Shown here piece by piece: positions 7,035 through 9,505 of a DNA stretch of 9,505 bases. The stretch comes from Pseudomonadota bacterium (GTDB lineage: Bacteria; Pseudomonadota; Alphaproteobacteria; Rhizobiales; Rhizobiaceae): positions 1-9,505 of the forward strand of contig JAEYRU010000055.1 in NCBI GenBank assembly GCA_023435335.1, given 5' to 3'. The notes under the pieces are model-generated. The model saw only the letters and a list, made by a program, of their open reading frames with translations. It did no database searches and was not told the DNA's origin. Position 1 is the stretch's first letter; each line of letters starts with the position of its first letter. The translations under genes were made by a program, and so were the position numbers.

Positions 7035-7068
7035 TTGTCACGCGTCTGTTGCAGTGGGTGCGTATTCC
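7035..7068 (+). promoter_or_regulatory. Candidate PHO box and -10 element upstream of olsB
   Basis: Two direct half-sites lie 11 bases apart: TTGTCAC (7035-7041, 5 of 7 to the PhoB half-site CTGTCAT) and CTGTTGC (7046-7052, 4 of 7), separated by 4 bases as in known PHO boxes. A -10-like TATTCC begins at 7063, ten bases after the second half-site, the spacing usual for PhoB-activated promoters where the box replaces the -35. Ornithine-lipid synthesis in rhizobia is known to rise under phosphate limitation through PhoB, which gives the match biological sense. The second half-site is weak. An alternative ordinary promoter would be TTGCAG (7049-7054) with CTAAAG (7073-7078). Confidence 0.38.
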
Positions 7069-7097
7069 CCGGCTAAAGTCATCGCAGGAGAATCACC

Positions 7098-7988
7098 ATG
7101 CGCGGCGTGCTTCTGGAGCGTGGGGACACATTGCTCGACCCAGGTATCGTCGCCGGTTCGGTGCGTTTTCGCGAGGCTGTGGCAAACGGGCTTCCGTTGG
7201 GCCGGATCGGCTCGCTGGAGGTGCGACTCGCCCGCTCGCCCGCCGAGATCGCCGCGGCGCAGAACGTGCGCTACCGAGTCTTCTTCGAGGAACTCGGCGC
7301 TCGCGGCAGCATCGCCAGCGCTTCCGAACGTCGCGACGCCGACCGCTTCGACGACGTCTGCGACCACCTTCTGGTCGTCGACACTGGGCTTGCGGGCTCC
7401 GACCTCGACCGCATCGTAGGCACCTACCGGCTCCTGCGCGACGAGATGGCGGTCGCCGCGGGCGGCTTCTATTCAAACGACGAGTTCGAGCTGGAGAAGC
7501 TGGTCGCCCGTCAGCACGGTCGACGCTTCATGGAGCTTGGGCGCTCCTGCGTGCTGCCCGAATACAGGTCCAAGCGCACGATCGAGGTCCTGTGGCAGGG
7601 CATCTGGGCCTATGTGAACCATTACGGCATCGGGGTGATGGCGGGCTGCGCTTCGTTCCATGGAACGGTCCCCGCCGCGCACGCCGAGGCGCTATCCTTC
7701 CTGGCGCATAACTGCCGCCCTACGCCCGCATGGGACGTGCGCGCCGTCCCGGGCCGCTACGTCTCGATGGACCTCATGCCGCCGGAGGCGGTCGATGCAA
7801 AGGCGGCCCTCGCGGCGATGCCGCCTTTGATCAAGGGTTATCTGCGGCTCGGCGCCAAGGTCGGCGACGGCTGTGTCATCGACCACGAATTCGGGACGGT
7901 CGACGTGTTCATCGTCCTGCCGGTGGAAGCGATCTCCGCGCGCTACGTCAACTACTACGGTGCGGAAGCCGAGCGGTTCCAGGCCTGA
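7098..7988 (+). CDS. olsB: L-ornithine N-alpha-acyltransferase OlsB (ornithine lipid synthesis)
   Basis: OlsB transfers a 3-hydroxyacyl chain from acyl carrier protein to the alpha-amino group of ornithine. This gives lyso-ornithine lipid, which OlsA then acylates to the phosphorus-free membrane lipid. The 296-residue product is about the usual OlsB length. It shows the GNAT-like core of the family: RYRVFFEELGA at 58-68, an Asp-rich stretch with DRFDDVCDHLLVVD at 82-95, IVGTYRLLR at 106-114, FYSNDEFELEKL at 124-135, MELGRSCVLPEYR at 145-157 and GVMAGCASFHGT at 179-190. No signal or membrane segment is apparent. The ATG at 7098 has AGGAG (7085-7089) at good spacing. olsA is not adjacent; in several rhizobia olsA and olsB are unlinked. 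The 133-base gap upstream carries a possible PHO box, so the gene probably has its own phosphate-responsive promoter. It is followed 91 bases later by an unrelated small gene. Confidence 0.9.
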   Translation: MRGVLLERGDTLLDPGIVAGSVRFREAVANGLPLGRIGSLEVRLARSPAEIAAAQNVRYRVFFEELGARGSIASASERRDADRFDDVCDHLLVVDTGLAGSDLDRIVGTYRLLRDEMAVAAGGFYSNDEFELEKLVARQHGRRFMELGRSCVLPEYRSKRTIEVLWQGIWAYVNHYGIGVMAGCASFHGTVPAAHAEALSFLAHNCRPTPAWDVRAVPGRYVSMDLMPPEAVDAKAALAAMPPLIKGYLRLGAKVGDGCVIDHEFGTVDVFIVLPVEAISARYVNYYGAEAERFQA

Positions 7989-8045
7989 ACCGGCGCTGCC
8001 GCCGTCGTGCTGTCAGCAGGGGATCGCGAGAGAAGGCGGAGGGCG

Positions 8046-8073
8046 TTGCACCGTCCAGTGCCCACGCTAGACT
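8046..8073 (+). promoter_or_regulatory. Candidate promoter giving a leaderless message for the YjbR-like gene
   Basis: TTGCAC (8046-8051, 3 of 6) and TAGACT (8068-8073, 4 of 6) are 16 bases apart. Initiation seven bases past the -10 would fall at 8080, the A of the ATG. The gene has no Shine-Dalgarno sequence, and leaderless messages are common in alphaproteobacteria, so the geometry is suggestive. The hexamers themselves are weak. The rest of the 91-base gap holds only a minor TGCTG-T-CAGCA palindrome (8008-8018). Confidence 0.25.
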
Positions 8074-8079
8074 TGCCGC

Positions 8080-8442
8080 ATGAGCGCCGATCTCGTCCCC
8101 GTCGTTGAGCGCCTGCGAAAGGCGGCCTCGGGACTTGCCGGCATTGAGGAGGGCACCTCCTACGGCACGCCGGCCTTGAAGGTGCGCAGGAAGTTCCTGT
8201 GCAGGGTCAAGGATGCCGACACCATCGTGCTGACATGCCCGCTCGATGAGAAGGAGCTTCTGATGAGCGCGGCTCCCGACATTTATTTCGAAACCGACCA
8301 CTACAGGGGCTGGCCGGCAGTTCTGGTGCGTCTCGGCGAAATCTCGGACGAGGAACTGCGGCACCGACTTGCGCGGGCGTGGAAGACGCAGGCGCCGAAG
8401 CATCTCGTCGCGACGGCGGGAAAGCCGGCGAACCGGGCCTGA
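8080..8442 (+). CDS. MmcQ/YjbR-like family protein
   Basis: This is a small cytosolic protein of the MmcQ/YjbR superfamily, often labelled as DNA-binding because of a CyaY-like fold; no specific biochemical role is established for the family. The 120-residue length is normal. Family marks are the early SYGTPALKVRRKFLCRV segment at 27-43, a strand with TIVLTCPLDEKELLM at 48-62, and the C-terminal YFETDHYRGWPAVLVRL at 69-85, followed by a helix (ISDEELRHRLARAWKTQAP, 88-106). The last dozen residues are a basic, disordered-looking tail. Translation probably starts at ATG 8080, although no ribosome-binding site precedes it. It lies between olsB and the convergent malic enzyme, and nothing links it functionally to either. 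Its stop is only 45 bases from the stop of maeB, and I see no strong terminator in that gap. Confidence 0.75.
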   Translation: MSADLVPVVERLRKAASGLAGIEEGTSYGTPALKVRRKFLCRVKDADTIVLTCPLDEKELLMSAAPDIYFETDHYRGWPAVLVRLGEISDEELRHRLARAWKTQAPKHLVATAGKPANRA

Positions 8443-8487
8443 TCTCGCGACCGCGGGCTTCGCTGCTCCCCTCTCGAGCCGACTAGC

Positions 8488-9505
8488 TCAGGCTCCGGCA
8501 TTATAGGCGGCAATTGCCGCCATGTTGACGATGTCGGAGTCCTTGGCGTTCAGCGACACGATCTGAACCGGCTTGTTGAGGCCGACCAGCAGCGGACCTA
8601 TGACGGTGGAGCCGCCCAGTTCCTGCAGCATTTTGGTGGCGATCGAGGCGGAGTGGAAGGCCGGCATGACCAGCACGTTCGCCGCCCCGGAGAGTCGGCA
8701 GAACGGATATTGCTGGCGCATCAGCCGATGATCGAGCGCCACGTCGGCGGCCATTTCCCCGTCATATTCGAAGTCGACGCGGCGCCGGTCGAGCATTTTC
8801 ACCGCTTCCTGCACGCGCTCGGAGCGCTCGCCCGCCGGATGACCGAAGGTCGAATAGGCGAGCAGAGCCACGCGGGGCTCGTAGCCCATGCGCCTGGCCA
8901 TGCCGGCCGCTTCCTCGGCGATGTCGGCGATCTCGTCCGAATTCGGCATGTCGTGCACGGCGGTATCGGCGACGATGACCGTGCGGCCGCGCGCCAGCAC
9001 GATGGAAACGCCGATCACCCGGTGTCCGGGCTTGGCGTCGATCACCCGGCGCACATCCTCCAGCGCCGTGGAGTAGTTGCGCGTCACGCCCGTCACCATC
9101 GCGTCGGCGTCGCCCAGCGCCACCATGCAGGCGGCGAAATGGTTGCGGTCGTTGTTGATCAGGCGCTGGCAATCACGGAAGAGGAACCCCTGGCGCTGCA
9201 TGCGCTCGTAGAGATAGTCGGCGTAGATGGCATTGCGCCGCGACAGACGCGCATTGATGATTTCTATGCCCGGCTTGTCGAGGTCGACCCCGGCATTCCT
9301 AGCGTTTTCTTTAATGATCTCGTCGCGGCCGACGAGGATCGCGGTGCCGAGCCGCTGGTTCACGTAGGAGACGGCGGCGCGCATCACCTGCTCCTCCTCG
9401 CCCTCGGCGAAGACGACGCGCTTGGGCTGGCGGCGTACCCTGTCCGAGATGCGTTGCAGCGTCGAGGCGATCGGGTCGCGCCGCGCCGAAAGCTGCTGGG
9501 CGTAT
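8488..9505 (-). CDS. maeB: NAD(P)-dependent malic enzyme, C-terminal phosphotransacetylase-like part (cut by window edge)
   Basis: Malic enzyme decarboxylates malate oxidatively to pyruvate, feeding acetyl-CoA or NADPH supply; in rhizobia this matters for growth on C4-dicarboxylates. Only the last 338 residues are in the window; the frame stays open to base 9505, so the 5' part with the catalytic malic domains is outside. What is seen is a linker (DPIASTLQRISDRVRR) and then the phosphate acetyl/butyryl-transferase-like domain: KRVVFAEGEEEQVMRAA, GTAILVGRDEII, GDADAMVTGVTRNYSTAL, MADTAVHD-like VIVADTAVHDMPN, VALLAYSTFGHP, VLVMPAFHSASIATKML and the C-terminal IVNMAAIAAYNAGA. The linker before the domain and the ending match MaeB-type fusions rather than a stand-alone Pta. 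In studied malic enzymes this domain lacks transacetylase activity and is linked to oligomerisation and acetyl-CoA control. Whether this is the NAD (dme) or NADP (tme) type cannot be told from this part. Confidence 0.87.
   Translation of the reverse strand, partial: YAQQLSARRDPIASTLQRISDRVRRQPKRVVFAEGEEEQVMRAAVSYVNQRLGTAILVGRDEIIKENARNAGVDLDKPGIEIINARLSRRNAIYADYLYERMQRQGFLFRDCQRLINNDRNHFAACMVALGDADAMVTGVTRNYSTALEDVRRVIDAKPGHRVIGVSIVLARGRTVIVADTAVHDMPNSDEIADIAEEAAGMARRMGYEPRVALLAYSTFGHPAGERSERVQEAVKMLDRRRVDFEYDGEMAADVALDHRLMRQQYPFCRLSGAANVLVMPAFHSASIATKMLQELGGSTVIGPLLVGLNKPVQIVSLNAKDSDIVNMAAIAAYNAGA

Noticed and set aside
8008..8018. TGCTG-T-CAGCA palindrome after olsB as a terminator
   Set aside because: At most a 4-bp stem with a 3-base loop and no T-run; too weak to call.
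8443..8487. Bidirectional terminator between the convergent YjbR-like gene and maeB
   Set aside because: The 45 bases contain only 4- to 5-bp stems and no T-run in either direction.
1..9505. Novel defence, mobile or secretion system
   Set aside because: Every gene falls in a known family, gaps are short, base composition looks even, and no transposase, integrase, repeat array or attachment-site-like repeat was seen.

Overview
The window is GC-rich, densely coding chromosomal DNA of an alphaproteobacterium. The gene set fits the Hyphomicrobiales (rhizobia and relatives), and protein style suggests something near Mesorhizobium or Phyllobacteriaceae. The pointers are a SitABCD metal transporter with an acidic SitB tail, an ornithine-lipid acyltransferase of OlsB type, and a malic enzyme carrying a phosphotransacetylase-like C-terminal domain. 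The taxonomic call is inferred from the proteins; no rRNA or tRNA is present.

Layout, left to right. (1) Bases 37-3522 hold a complete four-gene ABC transporter, sitA-sitB-sitC-sitD, on the + strand. Each junction is a 4-base start/stop overlap (ATGA, ATGA, GTGA), so it is one translationally coupled operon. The metal ligands of SitA point to Mn2+/Fe2+ rather than Zn2+. (2) Bases 3597-4586 hold a YhdH/AcuI-type NADPH oxidoreductase with its own candidate promoter. (3) A 71-base gap with a 20-base near-palindrome leads into a large membrane-anchored hybrid sensor kinase (4658-6964). It has a PAS domain, a full kinase core, one degenerate receiver and one intact receiver. (4) Bases 7098-7988 encode OlsB, the first enzyme of ornithine-lipid synthesis. 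It is preceded by a PHO-box-like direct repeat, which would fit control by phosphate limitation. (5) Bases 8080-8442 encode a small MmcQ/YjbR-like protein that may be translated from a leaderless message. (6) Convergent to it, on the - strand, is the 3' part of maeB, a malic enzyme cut by the right edge.

Apart from the sit operon, the genes look like independent housekeeping or stress-adaptation units rather than one pathway. Metal uptake, phosphate-sparing membrane lipid, carbon metabolism and a sensor kinase of unknown signal sit side by side. I see no mobile element, CRISPR array, prophage, toxin-antitoxin pair, RNA gene or convincing new multi-gene system. The points most worth a second look are non-coding: the PHO-box candidate before olsB and the palindrome before the hybrid kinase. 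No gap between genes exceeds 150 bases.
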